A program made the position numbers and the translations under genes. Of a stretch of 64,000 nt of DNA, positions 46,898-59,540 are shown piece by piece (position 1 is the first letter of the stretch; each line of letters starts with the position of its first letter). The notes beneath the pieces were generated by a model. The model worked only from the letters and a program-made list of their open reading frames with translations. It made no database searches and was not told the DNA's origin. Source of the DNA: Fratercula arctica (Eukaryota > Chordata > Aves > Charadriiformes > Alcidae); contig CANTUZ010000004.1 in the NCBI GenBank assembly GCA_947846985.1, positions 51,933,672-51,997,671 of the forward strand. The letters run 5' to 3'.

Positions 46898-49220
46898 CAC
46901 AGGACTGCTCTGTTTGGTCAGAGCTAAAATTCACTAGTAAAGGGGCGTAAAAACACTGCTTGGCTGTTGTCCATGTTATGTCTTGCCTATAATTAAATAG
47001 AGAACTCAGGTTTCCAGTTTGGTCAATCCAGTCTTGCCATAAGCGATACATTCATTTTAATTTTTTTTTCCGCAAAGTGAAAGATTAAAATAAACACATA
47101 AGACCCATTCCCTCTGAGCTATGCATTTAGCTTCTTTAATGGTTTCAGAAGCCGCATTCCTTTCTCCTCCCTCTCCTTCTCCCTTCAAAATCCAATCTTG
47201 CTGCTAGGGATTGATTTTCTTCTGTTATTTCCTAATGCTCTGGATAGTTAAAACTGAAGTGCTATTTCTACTTGTCTTGATTCTTCTCTTTTTGAATTAA
47301 TGAATTCTTTTCAAAAGGTAAACAGCATGACTATTTAATAAAAAATACATCTAAATTGAAGGACAAAGCCAGGAAGTGTGACAAAAAACCTTCTGATACT
47401 CCAGGACCCAATACATCAATTGAAATTATTTAACCACAAGAATTTGTTGTGGGATCTTGCAGAGCGTGTGGATACAGAGTCTTGAAGATAATTTCACTCA
47501 TTTCCCATAGAGCAACAGATCTCAACTTAATAAGATTGCTCTGAACAAAAAGAGAATCACAAATGCTGTTTTTACTAACAGACTGAGGAAATACAGGATA
47601 AATGCTTGCAAGTTATTCTTGACAGAGATACAAAAATAATAGGCAAGAGAACGCTTCCTTTGCTTATGAATCTAAGCCTCACTTTATTGAGATCCTGGTG
47701 TTTTTAATAGGTAGGTCAAAATGAGTTTAAGTTATTCCCTGTGCCTTCATGTTGTATTGTTTTGCATTTGATATTGGACAGCAAAAGCCTCCCAAGGAGA
47801 ATGTCAAGGCGAGTGGTTCGCCTCCCATCCAGGGAGAATTTTGCGGTCCTGATTCATTCTGACAATGGTGCACACATCCTCTGGGTGAGGTGGGGCACAT
47901 CCATCAATAATTTCACCAAGGTCTGCTGCTTTCAACCATGGACATGCAGTTGATTAAGTTTACAAGGATGCTTCAGTGTCACATTGGATTATGGTAGTAA
48001 ATCTATAAGTAACAACTAGGATCAGCTGAACCGGCTTCTCTCTTAAAACACCTAATGTCTTTGCTGTTCCAGAGAGGGGAGGAGCAGAACTGATGCGTGT
48101 CTGTCCCACACTTTCTCCAACCCAAATGCACATCCCCTGCTGGTTGCCCTTGCTCCCTCTGCAGCTATAGAGGTTCTTCATTACCTCCAAGGCTTGCAGA
48201 AGGGACAAATCCACAGAAGTCCTCTTCTGTCTCTGCCAGCACCAAACTGCCAAGGACAGACTGGAAGGGGGGAGCAGAACCGTTTGAGCACGACCCTCTG
48301 TTCCTCTGGTGACCCTTCTGGTACCCTAAAACAGGGCGCCCAGAGAGAAAAATGAAGGAGGGACACAGAAGAATGATTGCTCCCTGGCGTGTTTGCAAAA
48401 TATAGTCACTTGAATATATAGTATAGGCCAAAACTGTATTTTCTACAGCTAAATTATGATAAATATGCATATATTTCTATCAAAAGGAAAATACATGAAA
48501 AAGACACATAAAGTTACATGACAGCCACACCTCTGGAATCTCCTCACTTGGTTTTACATTAGCAATACTTTGCCATTCCTTTTTTTTGTGTCGACTTGTA
48601 CAGACACAGAGTCCAACCCTTTCCTACACAACCTGTAGAAGTAAAATTAATTACATATGAAACTCATGTAATGGTTTTGCAATCATGAGTATGACTGTAC
48701 TTGCAATGCAATGGGTATACACAGAAATATCCCATCCCACTGCATTTTAAATTTACAGGCTCTGCCTGACTGCAGAAAGATCAGACATAGAAGACTGCAA
48801 CTGACAACCCCAAGCGCTGCTGCATTCCAGATAAATGCTGGTGTTTTATTCTATTAAATATAAAAGTTGCAGAATGAGTTGGTCTCTCAAATATTTTCTT
48901 CAATTGGTCTAGCAGCATATGAAAAGGTCATAATTATTTTTCCCTTGTGTTGAAATCATTGCCTTCACACATTCGCTTTAAACCATGAGTGGCAGTAGTA
49001 ATGGACAATTTGATAAGCCAACTTTTTTGTTCTACAAGAATACAATCAAATATTTCAAATTAAGTAATTTTCCTTCTTATACTGTCTTTTATCTTCTAGA
49101 GAAATGTAGTTCTCCTCAAAACACTGGCAACACATTACCACAGGAATCACATTTTATGAACTCTAATTCCTAAAAACAAGGATTCAGTGCTGTAAGGAGC
49201 TAATCTCACTAGAGAGACTT

Positions 49221-49261
49221 CAATTACATCTGACAGAAAGCAATTACATGTGTCAGAAAAC
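49221..49261 (+). repeat. 20-21 bp tandem duplication
   Basis: CAATTACATCTGACAGAAAG is followed directly by CAATTACATGTGTCAGAAAA, so the unit is repeated with a few changes. Confidence 0.8.
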
Positions 49262-52200
49262 AAACAAAATTCTTTTCCCATGAGAATTTCTGACATTTTG
49301 AACTTTATTTTAATTCCATAAAATGTCAGTTTGGAAATATTCAGTTTATTGTGATGAACTTGAAACAGTTCCTTTCAGTAACACTGAAATAGTTAAATAG
49401 ATTATAAATACATTAATAAAATAGTATTTACGTTAGTGTCATATAGAACTGAAAAATCAGAACTCTCAAATGAAATTTCATCAAAATCAGTATGTGGATA
49501 TATTTAAATTTCAATGAAATTGCATTTTCTGAAAGAGATATTTTCCACGCCCAAGAACAAAAATAAACCATATCTTCTTATAGGGCCAGGCTGGATCCCT
49601 GAAAGGATTAGGCATTAAGCTAGACCTAGCACCTGGTTTACATGCTTAATTTTCAAAATCTGAATACTCAGAACCCATACTCAGCTGCTGCCCAGCCTTG
49701 GAAGCGTCGCAGTGCATCGAGAGCTAAGTTTTCAACACCGCTGCCTCAGCATGGTTGGCAGCTGGGACATAACTTTCATCTAAGCTCTCCTGGGATACAG
49801 CAACGAGGTGCACTTCCACATGTATCGCTTTGGAGCCCCAACACATTAGGTGTCCTCAGAAATTGCCACAAGTTTTGAATAAGGCTCTATACGTTGCTAA
49901 TCCCTTGCTGCTCTCATCCAATAGTTTAGTGTCTGTAGCATTTTTCTATGATTGGAGAGAGCATGGTCCCATACTGTCTTCTGCCTGAAGGGAATCAAAT
50001 CTACATTTTCTGGATGAGTCCCCTTACTGCTAAGCTACGAACTGTTTTGGGAAAGGGCCAGACAGACCCACTTGAAGAACAGGAGCGGCTGAGGGAATTC
50101 AGCTCAAGTCAGGCTTAGCTTACAGTGTTAGCAGAGCCTATGATTCTCCTGAGAGGAGACTGTGGCATTCCCTGAGGACAAAAGCAATCTGCATTGCAGT
50201 CTTTGGCCGTTTTATTTTACCTCAGGGAGTTACTTGACTGTAGCAGGAAACTGGAAGTGAGAAGGCGCAATGACAGCCATGCTGCTGTGTCACCCCTGTG
50301 CTTACTTCCTCTCTCTCTGACCAAATTAATATTTAATTAGATGATATAAAGTCAAAGAGTTTCAGACAGAAAAAATGAGGATAGAGTCAGCTGCAGAAAA
50401 CAGATTTGATTTATACAGTAGCAGTTGTCTCCCCTCAGCTGAAAGAAAAAAACCAACCCTGTCTGTGAGCAGTCCTACTCTTTTGCAATGTAAAAAGTAA
50501 AAGCAAAATCACGAACCAATTTTATTGTTGCTTTAAGAAAAGTATTGCCCGTTAGAGGAGTCATTGCATCTGCTGTGTTTGGAAGAACAAAGGGTCAGCG
50601 ACAGCAGGAAGAGAGCAAATAGCGTTACCTCATGCATGGATGAGAGGTTAGTTCAGGAGGCACTCACAGGAATGTTTGTAAAGCCCAGAGGGGACTGTGA
50701 TGAGTGTGCCCTGTTACAAATTTAAAGCTAACGAAGTGTGATATCTTTTGAAAATCTAGTTATTTACTTGTGGCATTGCCCAGATGCAAAAGATGTACCC
50801 CCCGGAAAATGAAAGATAAAGGACTTTTAATACTTCATAGCTGTAGAGTATCTTAGACATTGAACGTTTTCTGGCCACGTTTGAAAGAGTCATTCCAAAT
50901 TTATGAGAGTCAATCACGATAGCCACTGTATTAAAATAACTAAGTATACTGGACCAAAAAGAAAATCAAAATCTCAGAGGAACTGGAAAAGGAATGAGTA
51001 GTTTCAGGCTACTGGACCATGTTTAAGCTGAGTAACTCATAGCAGTAGGATGTGGTACTTTTCTTCTGGGAGATGTGGGATTCCACTTCACTGGCTTATG
51101 ATGATGGGCATTCAATAACTTGTAGAATTAACTTCAAAGTGGTACTGAAAACTAAAAATGGAGGCCCAATCCAAAGGCAGACTGGGTATCACTTGGCGTA
51201 CTACTAAATTTCACAAGTTACCACTTGGAAGGAAAAAAAACATATTGGTCTAACCAAAAACTGGATAAACCTCTTGGGTCCAAAGGTAGGCAACAGCCTG
51301 TGGTCAGCTGCCAGGTTGAAGAGATCGGCATTGATTTCAGTGGCTCACCAGTATGACTTTTGTTATGCAGCATCAGAAAAACATGGTTTTGCAGACAGAC
51401 TATCCTCGTTGTTCCAGCTCCACAGAGAAACATATACAAAAAGCGCGTAACTCCCCGAGATGACCTCCTTAATGCGGGCTGGGAAATAGCTCTGGAAACA
51501 AGGCGTGCTTTGAACAGGCCAGTGCATTACTCCTTTTAGGGATGATCTCATCACCTAGCTGAAAAGAAATGTAGCCTCAGTGTTTCTGGAAATTGAAGCT
51601 GTCAGTGGAGAACTGTTGTTTGCTATGGGGATTAAAATATTAGTACCCTGAGGAATGTTTCCAGAAAAAAAAATTGTAGAATTCTTTACAAAAGCAGGAC
51701 CAAGAGGCATTGAAAATTCAAGGGAAAGGCAGGAGTGAAATGTGTTGGCCAACTTCAGATACAAACACAAAAATGGAAAGTGGTTGTTAAGTGAAAACCT
51801 GTAACATGCTAAAAATGGCTTCACAGCGGCCAGGAAAGCTGGCCACAGCTTTGCTTGAAGTTTGGAGTCAAAATAGCAACTCAAAGCAAGTGCATTTCAT
51901 CATATCTGTTAGCTGACGTGGATGGCTGTTACTCATGGTCAGAAATAGTGCATATGACAAATTTCTGCTGTATGCAGTTGATATGATTCAGAATACAGTT
52001 GTCACCCATATGATGCCTGGAATTGGAACTCATGAAAATACCAGTTTAATTCATGATTAAAGGTGCTTGCAACATGACAGTTGAAGCAGAGTCCAGGTGA
52101 ATGTTGTTTTCTAAAAGTGTTTAAAAAGCAAAACAAAGAAGCACAATTAGTGCTTTCGAAAGAGAGCAACACACAAGCTTTTATTTACTCAGCATCTGTA

Positions 52201-53015
52201 ACTGTAACTTAAATGTTATGTCACTCCCCAGGTAGGTGAGAGATGAGATTTTTCATTATATCAAGCAGACAAGGGCAGTCAATTGGGTCCTCCAGACTCC
52301 TGCTGATGTTCAAATCTAAGAAAAGATGAAGTAGTAGTGGAGCTTTTGCTTCCTGTGGTTTTTTGAAAGACAGGACTTATCATTTCATTTTGTCTGTGCT
52401 TTTAAAGAAACTACAGCAGTGCCATACTCTAGAAAACGGTTCAGAGTGGTAAATCCTAAACAGCAGGATATTCTTCTTGTAATTTAATACTTGATGGTTA
52501 AGACACAGAAAAGGGCAGGATCTTAGATTCACGTCATATGCCTACTGTAGATATGTGGTGCGATGGCTGTTGTTAATTTCGGTAACAACCCCTAAGAAGC
52601 CTAAGAATCTAACAGAGGAGTGACGGATGCTACTTCAGTGTCAAGTTCATCATCTCAAGACACAGCGCCGATGATAACTCTATCCTTGATAGGATTTAAT
52701 CAGACTGCTCCCATCGAATCCCTGGAACGGCACTACATATACATATTGCATATGTTTAATCTCCTATGGTTAAGTGACTCTTAAAAAAGTAAAAAGGCCT
52801 CTTAAATGAAGAAGGGGTGAAGGATCATTCTTTTCCTAGCAGAATGACAGGTCTCTCACATCTCCCAGTTTTTCTTGTGGCAGGAGCTACTTTCTGAGGG
52901 AATACTTTTGGGTGTCCCAAACAAATGTACAGATATCAAAAGACGGAGCTTCTGAACTGTTAGAATTGTTAACACCAAGCTATTCAATTTCATTCCACCA
53001 AGCCAAGGACTAGGT

Positions 53016-53046
53016 GGTTATTAGGAAGGTTATTAGGAAGGTTATT
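53016..53046 (+). repeat. 12-bp tandem repeat, 2.6 copies
   Basis: Two perfect GGTTATTAGGAA units and a partial third, GGTTATT. Confidence 0.9.
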
Positions 53047-54065
53047 TTGCAGTCAGTGTCCCTGCATGTTTATTGTACACCATAGCAGTGACTGATGGCA
53101 TTCTTCATATAAAGAGGATTGCTCTTAGGATCAGCTGCTTAACCTCTCTCTAGAAGGTTAGCTGGTGTACTGTCTCCAGCCGCTGCACAGGGTAATCTCT
53201 GTCATAATCCCTGTCTCCAGCACAGCCAGCCACTACTCTCTTGTGGTGTACAGCTAGTAAAGCTCACACGCCTGGTCTCAGACTTTCCGTGCTCGCTGTG
53301 CATACCGAACAGAAGATGGGGGTTCCAAACGATTAAGTAATTTTCTAGGAAAATTAAGCAAGCTTTTCCCCGCCAACTCAACAAAACTACTTGCCTGAAT
53401 ATCTGATCATCATCTGGAGCAAAGACTTCTCACCTCTACTTTCACCTGCCTAATGAATAACTACTGGTGGTTGTAATAGGGGAATGCAGAAGTGGCACCT
53501 CCCCAAATACCTATATATAAAATAAAAGTGCACTGTGACTTTACTCCTTCTGTGCTGGCCCAGTAGAATAACTCAACTGTAAGGCTACATAAAAGCTTCC
53601 AGCGCTCTGGAGTGCCTGGCTGGATATTTTATGAACAAGATAAGAATTCAGTAGGTTCACCAGTTATAAAGGAGCATCTTTTATTTAGATATTCCACATT
53701 CACTCTTATCAGCATTTTAAGGTTCCTTGACATTTGTCTGTTGTTTTTTAATAAGCAGGGCCTTCCTCACTCGATTTTTATATCTAGAAACAGAAATTCT
53801 TCATTCATTGCACCTGGAATGTAAAAAAGTTAAAAAGAAAACACTGATAGGCAGCTCCTTCAGCATCTTTACAGAGTCTTTCTTCATCCAACTTTGGGAA
53901 TTTTAGACAAAAAAATTGAGAGGAAATAAAATCTCATAATGTTAATTAGGAGCAATTTCTTTTCAGAAAGAGAAAGGTGTTTAATGAAGATTGAATTGAA
54001 GAGAAGCACCGGTGGTTTCCAAGGAAACTTAACATGAACCTCTATAAATATCAATTAATCCCCTT

Positions 54066-54144
54066 TGGTTTTGTTTGTGGGGTTTTTTTCTTCTTTTTCA
54101 TTTTCCTGGTTGTTGTTGTTGAAGTGTTTGCTTTTCTTCTTATT
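54066..54144 (+). repeat. T-rich low complexity with (GTT)n
   Basis: TTGGTTTTGTTTGTGGGG, a long T/C stretch, then GTTGTTGTTGTT and further T-rich sequence. Low complexity only. Confidence 0.8.
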
Positions 54145-56204
54145 GGGTTAATCCAAAACAGGAACTCTATGCCATTTCACTTTTTTTTCAAATAGAATGT
54201 GCTTGACACAAACATGTATTGGGAGATGTTAGGTGTGTATAAAGTGTGTAAGTCCTGTGATATAGATTTGACCTAATTCTGGACAGAAGCGTGTTGGGTG
54301 ATCGGTAGAGAGTGAGTACCAAAGGCAGCAGAAGCAAATATGAATGTGACAAGCGCAGTGTAATTAAGTGGTGTTTATGCTGGGGTGCAGCACTTGCCCA
54401 GCAAGAAGGGTGCCCTTTCTGTGCATGTGTTTTGGATTCCTCCCAGAAACACAGCAGGATGGAGTCCACTCAGTCCTTATCATGACAGGCAGTCAGGAAA
54501 CTGCTGCAACGCAAGTCCAGGGGCAAGGAGAGCACTGCAAAGTGGAACTGTTCCTTTGCATAGATACAGCTCCAGAGTCTGTACCTAACAGGAGAGGGGA
54601 GAAATCTGAAAGTATAGACATCTGTGTTAAATAATTACTTTTCCACTTTTTCCTGTCATCTGAAGATGTGGTTGCAGTGATGCGTGCGACTTACCTCACA
54701 GAGCAGGCTATTATAAGTGGGTTGTAAACAGCTGGACCAGATAAGGGTGTTTGGGTAGGCACAGCAGTCAGCACTTGGAAGAGAGAACTGCTAAGCAGGG
54801 GGTTTTGGCCCCTCGTATTTTCTGTGTGTTGCCTCTCGGGGTTGTGGACTGGGGCAGTGAGTCCTGAGTTAGCAGAAGGAGCTCATTGAAGCATGTTGAT
54901 ATTGTCAGAATATAACCTTCAAATACTCAGTTAACTTTGTGATGAAGTTTCTGCTCCCCAAAGAAAGGAGGACAGGAGAAATGAGGAAGGAACTGAAAAT
55001 TTCACAAGATAACTTAAGAAGCAGTGACCTTTTCCTTCCAGACGTCATTATACACCGCATAAGTTGTACCCAGAGATGGATCGGTAACCGTGAATGGATG
55101 GCTCATGTTTTATTTCTTCTTGAAGTTAGAAGGGACTTACAGCATATAAAAACTAAAGAAAACAGGGACAAGCACAGTCAGCAGAGATGATCAGACAAAT
55201 TGAGGCTAAGATTTTGGAATTGTCATTAGCAGAAAACTGACTGATCAAGAATGTAAAACAGACATACAAGGGGTAGTTTGGCATACTGTAACATCAAGAG
55301 GTGTGAGGGTGAGATGGCATCCACAAGAAGAGGAACAGTGTGAACATGGTTGTGATGGGATTACCAAAGGGCAGAGAACATGAGAAATTCTCCGTAGCAG
55401 CAAGGCATTACCAGGTACTCCAAGAAACTAACGAATTTATCTCAACAGAGCAATATGGTTGAAAGCAGATAAATACACCATGGTTGAATGCTGTTTGGTG
55501 CAACGTTTAAGCACTCTAAGATTGTGTCATGGATGCACAGACTGCAGATGACTTACAAAGAACTTGGAGGGATGCTGAATATGCAAGGACCATAGTGAAG
55601 ATCAGTTTTTGCCGTGCTCTGCAAGAAGCACTGTGTAAGGCTGTGGAAGTGAACTGCTGGGGAAAAAAGGTGACTTAAATAGAGGATTTTTGTGCAAAAG
55701 AGGTTTTGTGGAAGACTAGTCTCTCTTTAGATGCAAGTGAACTTTTTGGGTAACCTGTGTCTCACTGTTTAAGGGGGCAGACAGGGAGGATAATTAGGAA
55801 GGTATTCAATTAATAAAAGAGGAGGGGATAAATAAGCAATAATTCAGCATAAAATCAAGATGTCAAGAACAAAATTAATCAAGGTATCCAGATACAAGAG
55901 GACAGAAATGCTCTAATTTCCTTCGCACCAAAGCTAGTGATCTGTGTAATAACAGGAACTGGAACCTATTTATGAGCACAAATTCAGCCTTGCAGGGAAG
56001 AATGAAGCCTGGTGAGAAGATCTGCATGACTGGAATGCTGAAGTCTCCGCCTGTTACCTGTTTAGGAAGGCATGAGTGTACTAAGACGGAGATAGAGTGT
56101 TATTCTATGTCAAAATTATACTGTCTGAATCACTGCCAGTTTAGAAGCAAACATTTCATGAATCTTTATAAACCAATATCCTAAACAGGCAGGACATGGT
56201 ACCG

Positions 56205-57215
56205 TAGACCAAAGACTTGAGGACAAGCTGATGGGCTTTATAAATATTTACCTATAAAGTGCAAGCAAAAAGGTCTGTTATCATGGGAAACTTCAGTCTG
56301 AGTGATATGTGCCAACAATCTCATTCTGCCAAATATCCTCAGATGTCTAAATTCTATAGAAGATAATCCTTAATTCAAAAACATTGCCTCTGTCACAAAG
56401 GAATTCTATATTAGATGCCTTTTTAACAGCTAGAGAGGAATTGATCTCACAGTTCAAAAGCCATGGGAACTGTGAAAGTTGCACTGTGGTGTTTGGCTTA
56501 CAGAATGGAGACAGCGTGATCACGTTACCTCTGCGGTCCATCGGGCTGATGCAACTTACTTCTCAGCGTGGCTGGGCTGTGCTAACGCAGCTGCATGCAG
56601 CACTCGCTGTATGAGTGGGTGTGGAGGTGGGAGGACAGTGCTTTCGTAGACTTCCAACTCCCAGCTCCTCTTTCCAGGAAGATGCCACTGAGTCACGATA
56701 TTTTGCTTGTCAGGGAGTTCATAACTCAATGAAGCTGTGATCTGCTGTCTCTCACCAAGGTCAGGCGCTGATGATCAGCAGGTCGGGGGTATCTTTTGTT
56801 CGCTGAAGCTGGGTTCCCAGAGCCTCACTGAGTTTCTCGGGTGGAAACGTGTGGGAGCACACTGGATTCTCTGTGCACTGAGTAAGATTGTCTCAGCTCT
56901 CATAGGCACAGAGGAGCAGACTGCTTTCTGATCCAGAGCCCAGCTTCACTGAAAGAAGTTAATGATGAGCAAGAAAGCATGTAGGTTACTGAACCATGCA
57001 AAATGAGGGAGTCAAAACAAAGGAAGGTGAGACTGTAGAGCTCATACTTATTAGTAATAGTTCAAAGCAAAGAAGAGAAATCATTCAATATTCAGGAAAA
57101 AGGGTACTTACAGGACAAGTTATAAAAATGCTAATAGAAAAAAAAAAAAAACTAAAAGAGGAGGAAAATAGCAACACAGCAGGATCAAGGAGCCTCTCAT
57201 TTCAAAGAGCAACAT
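56205..57215 (+). pseudogene. CR1 ORF2 endonuclease remnant
   Basis: This is the decayed APE-type endonuclease half of the ancient CR1. At about 56282-56320 the reading IMGNFSLSDMC corresponds to the conserved GDFN-type motif, but the catalytic aspartate is now N and the following N is S. Further on, ILDAFLTAREELISQFKSHG (about 56408-56467) matches the end of the domain, where CR1 proteins have LDLxLTNREELVxxVKVGG. SRSLSFQRATY (about 57185-57217) matches the SRTxxLDFRRANF-like linker. Stops and frameshifts separate these blocks, so no active protein could be made. Confidence 0.7.
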
Positions 57216-58344
57216 ATTAATGACCGGTTGGTCAGCACAGACTCATTGGGTGCCCAGCGGTGGGGTGTGAGGACGTTAATGGTGAGGGTAGTAATGGCTA
57301 GTTCCAGCCCATTACAATGTATATGAACAATAAATGAGATAATGTCTGTGTACTCACAAGCTGTGTGCCTGATCTTTCTCTTGAGCCTCTGCAGCTGGGA
57401 AACGATGCAAGAATAAAGGTAACTTCAGTGTTCCACCCTCACTCCACAGTATCTGCCTCTTGGCAAAGCAATTGCACCTGAGCCAGCTTGTTTTTTACCT
57501 GGCCAGAACATTTGACAGCGACTGCTGAAGAAGTCTTGCAGTTGTTGCTGTTCAGAACACGGCTGTTGCCTAAAAATGATAACATTCAATATTAAAATGT
57601 GAACATAGGGGATACTGCTCCAAATCACCACACAATCAGCCTTATACTACTAGCATGTTCAGAGTAATCTCAGCTAACTCTGTGTAATGCTGCATTGCTC
57701 TATGTAGATATAACTTCAAGTGATTATGACTTGCTGATGTGTGCTTTGCACCTCTGAGCTCTGTGCTTTATATGAGCAGTTTCACGGTGTCACAGAGCTG
57801 AGGACAGCTTTCACTGTATCAATTGGAGGTAAAAGATACAAACAGAAAAGCATGAATAAAAATAAAGTTCAAAAAATCAGAACCCTGCAGCTGATAATGA
57901 AATCACCCCAGCTAAAAAGTCAGACCTAGGCAGTAAAATGAGATAATGGTAATAATAACAATATTAATTAATGTATCACATGCATTACATACATCATAAA
58001 GGAAACAAAGAAGAAACGGATACTGAAGAATATAAATTAGGACATAAAACTGTAGGAACTGGTAAAGGCACAAGGAAAACTATGTGGTCAGCAAAGTTCA
58101 GGATAAAAAGGAGATTCTGAAAGTAAGTACGTAAAGAAGTGAGGGTTTTTTTGAAATAATGGATGATATCTATGGTATTGTCTACAATATGGCAGAAAAG
58201 ACAGGCTTCTCTGTGTTTCTCTTTCGGGCTTTGAAGAACAGTCAATATGCTGTGATGGCAGTGCATCTTCTAGTGATGACGGCGACAATGATAGTGTATT
58301 TTCTATTCTGACAGTGACTCAAAGAAATGTTAAAAAGCAGCTAT

Positions 58345-59530
58345 TGCAGTCAGATATTTTAAAATCATCAGGTCTGGATAGCTTGCATCAGAGAGTTTTA
58401 AAATGCTGTTTGAGAAGCTCTCTGGATCCTTAACACTGATTTTCAATAAAACTTGGAACAGTAAGCTAGTTGCAGAAAATTGAAAGGAAGCCAATGCTGT
58501 AAGAAAATCTGAAAAAGGGAAAGTGGGCAATCTGGTGGGCCTACTGGGCCTTTCAGCTCTAAAGAATGGCCAAAGCAAGGATGGGTAATAAGATTATTTC
58601 TCATTGCCAAGGATTCATTGACAATAGGTCATGCTAGTTAGCTTGATATATTCTCTAAACGAGGTCATAAATTTCATTGATAAAGTAATAGTGCTGATGC
58701 AAGCACAGAACCTTCTACAATTTCAGACCACATTTTCATTAGAAATTACAATATTACAAAATAAATAAAACGCACATTAATTGGATACTTTTCAAACCTG
58801 AATTGAAAACTTAACACATGGATCTCTAAATACAATCAGCCAATGAGTATGATACTATTTAGCATTTTTATTAACAACCTACTGAAATGATTGACATATA
58901 TAAAAGTGGGAGAGTAATAAGCCGTGAAGATGACATGCCGCCCAGCAAGTTTGGCACTAAGACCCCAAGAATTGGAACACTGGCCGTGTTCGCCATGGCT
59001 GAAGAGGACTTGGGGGTCACAGCACATAGAGACATGAAGATGAGTATTACTGTTCTATGGTGTTTCCAAATATTTCCTCTCATTGGCAAAGACCTGAAGT
59101 GTTAACAACTAAGGGTGAATCTTACACCGACAATTGCATTAGTGGGACACCATGGATGTGAAAAGTGTGAGGAGGAGAAGGATTTTGTTAAACAGCAGAC
59201 AGCACAGAGAAGGCACATGGAAAGGATGAAAAGATTGAAAATCATTCTTTATACTGCTACAATCAAAAAGCTCCATTGGCTTAGATTTATGCGGAGAAGA
59301 CTAGGGGATGACTTCATGTAGCTTTGTAAGTACTGACATGAGAACAGAAATCTCATCATGGAGTGTCCTTCAGTACAGCAGACTGAGACATAATAAGATG
59401 CGTTGTCTGGAAGCTAAGGTTAGACAAATCATATCAGACAAAAAAGATGCATTAAAGCCATTGGCTTTATCTGTTGCTGAGGTATATTCTTGATCCTCAC
59501 AAATGTTTAAATCAAGCCTGCTTTACAGGG
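58345..59530 (+). pseudogene. CR1 ORF2 reverse-transcriptase remnant
   Basis: Broken frames give, in order: KSSGLDSLHQRVLK (start of the reverse transcriptase, usually KSPGPDGIHPRVLK), VINFIDKVIVLMQA, MSMILFSIFINNLL (usually VLGPVLFNIFINDL), AEEDLGVTAHRDMKMS (usually AEKDLGVLVDxxLNMS) and KLHWLRFMRRRLGDDFM (usually LGLFSLEKRRLRGDLI). Only about 130 bases separate the FIN and EDLGV blocks, roughly half the usual distance. The segment that should carry the FADD-type catalytic aspartates appears to be deleted or unrecognisable. The element is dead. Confidence 0.75.
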
Positions 59531-59540
59531 AACGCCTCAC

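Larger units (their letters stand above)
36400..55959. other. Very long unique non-coding stretch
   Basis: Nearly 20 kb in which I recognise no gene, LINE or LTR. It is AT-rich with moderately GC-richer patches near 42.1-42.4 kb and 48.06-48.35 kb. Frames are all below 110 codons and have no recognisable domain. Simple repeats are listed separately. Other amniote repeats may be hidden here at a divergence that I cannot see by eye. Confidence 0.55.
55960..59540 (+). mobile_element. Ancient, long CR1 LINE remnant, plus strand
   Basis: A very old CR1 that still shows the element's order over about 3.6 kb: endonuclease region (about 56000-57220), a linker (about 58008-58140) and reverse transcriptase with the carboxy-terminal part (58345-59540). 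Nucleotide landmarks include GTAGACCAAAGACTTGAGGA and GGAAACTTCAGTCTGAGTGA near 56205-56305, and TCATCAGGTCTGGATAGC near 58368. Every frame is broken by stops and small indels. The part at about 57222-58005 is not recognisable and may be a later insertion or simply too decayed. The orientation agrees in all blocks, so a single insertion is likely. The family resembles the amniote-wide CR1 group, not the young avian subfamilies. Confidence 0.8.
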
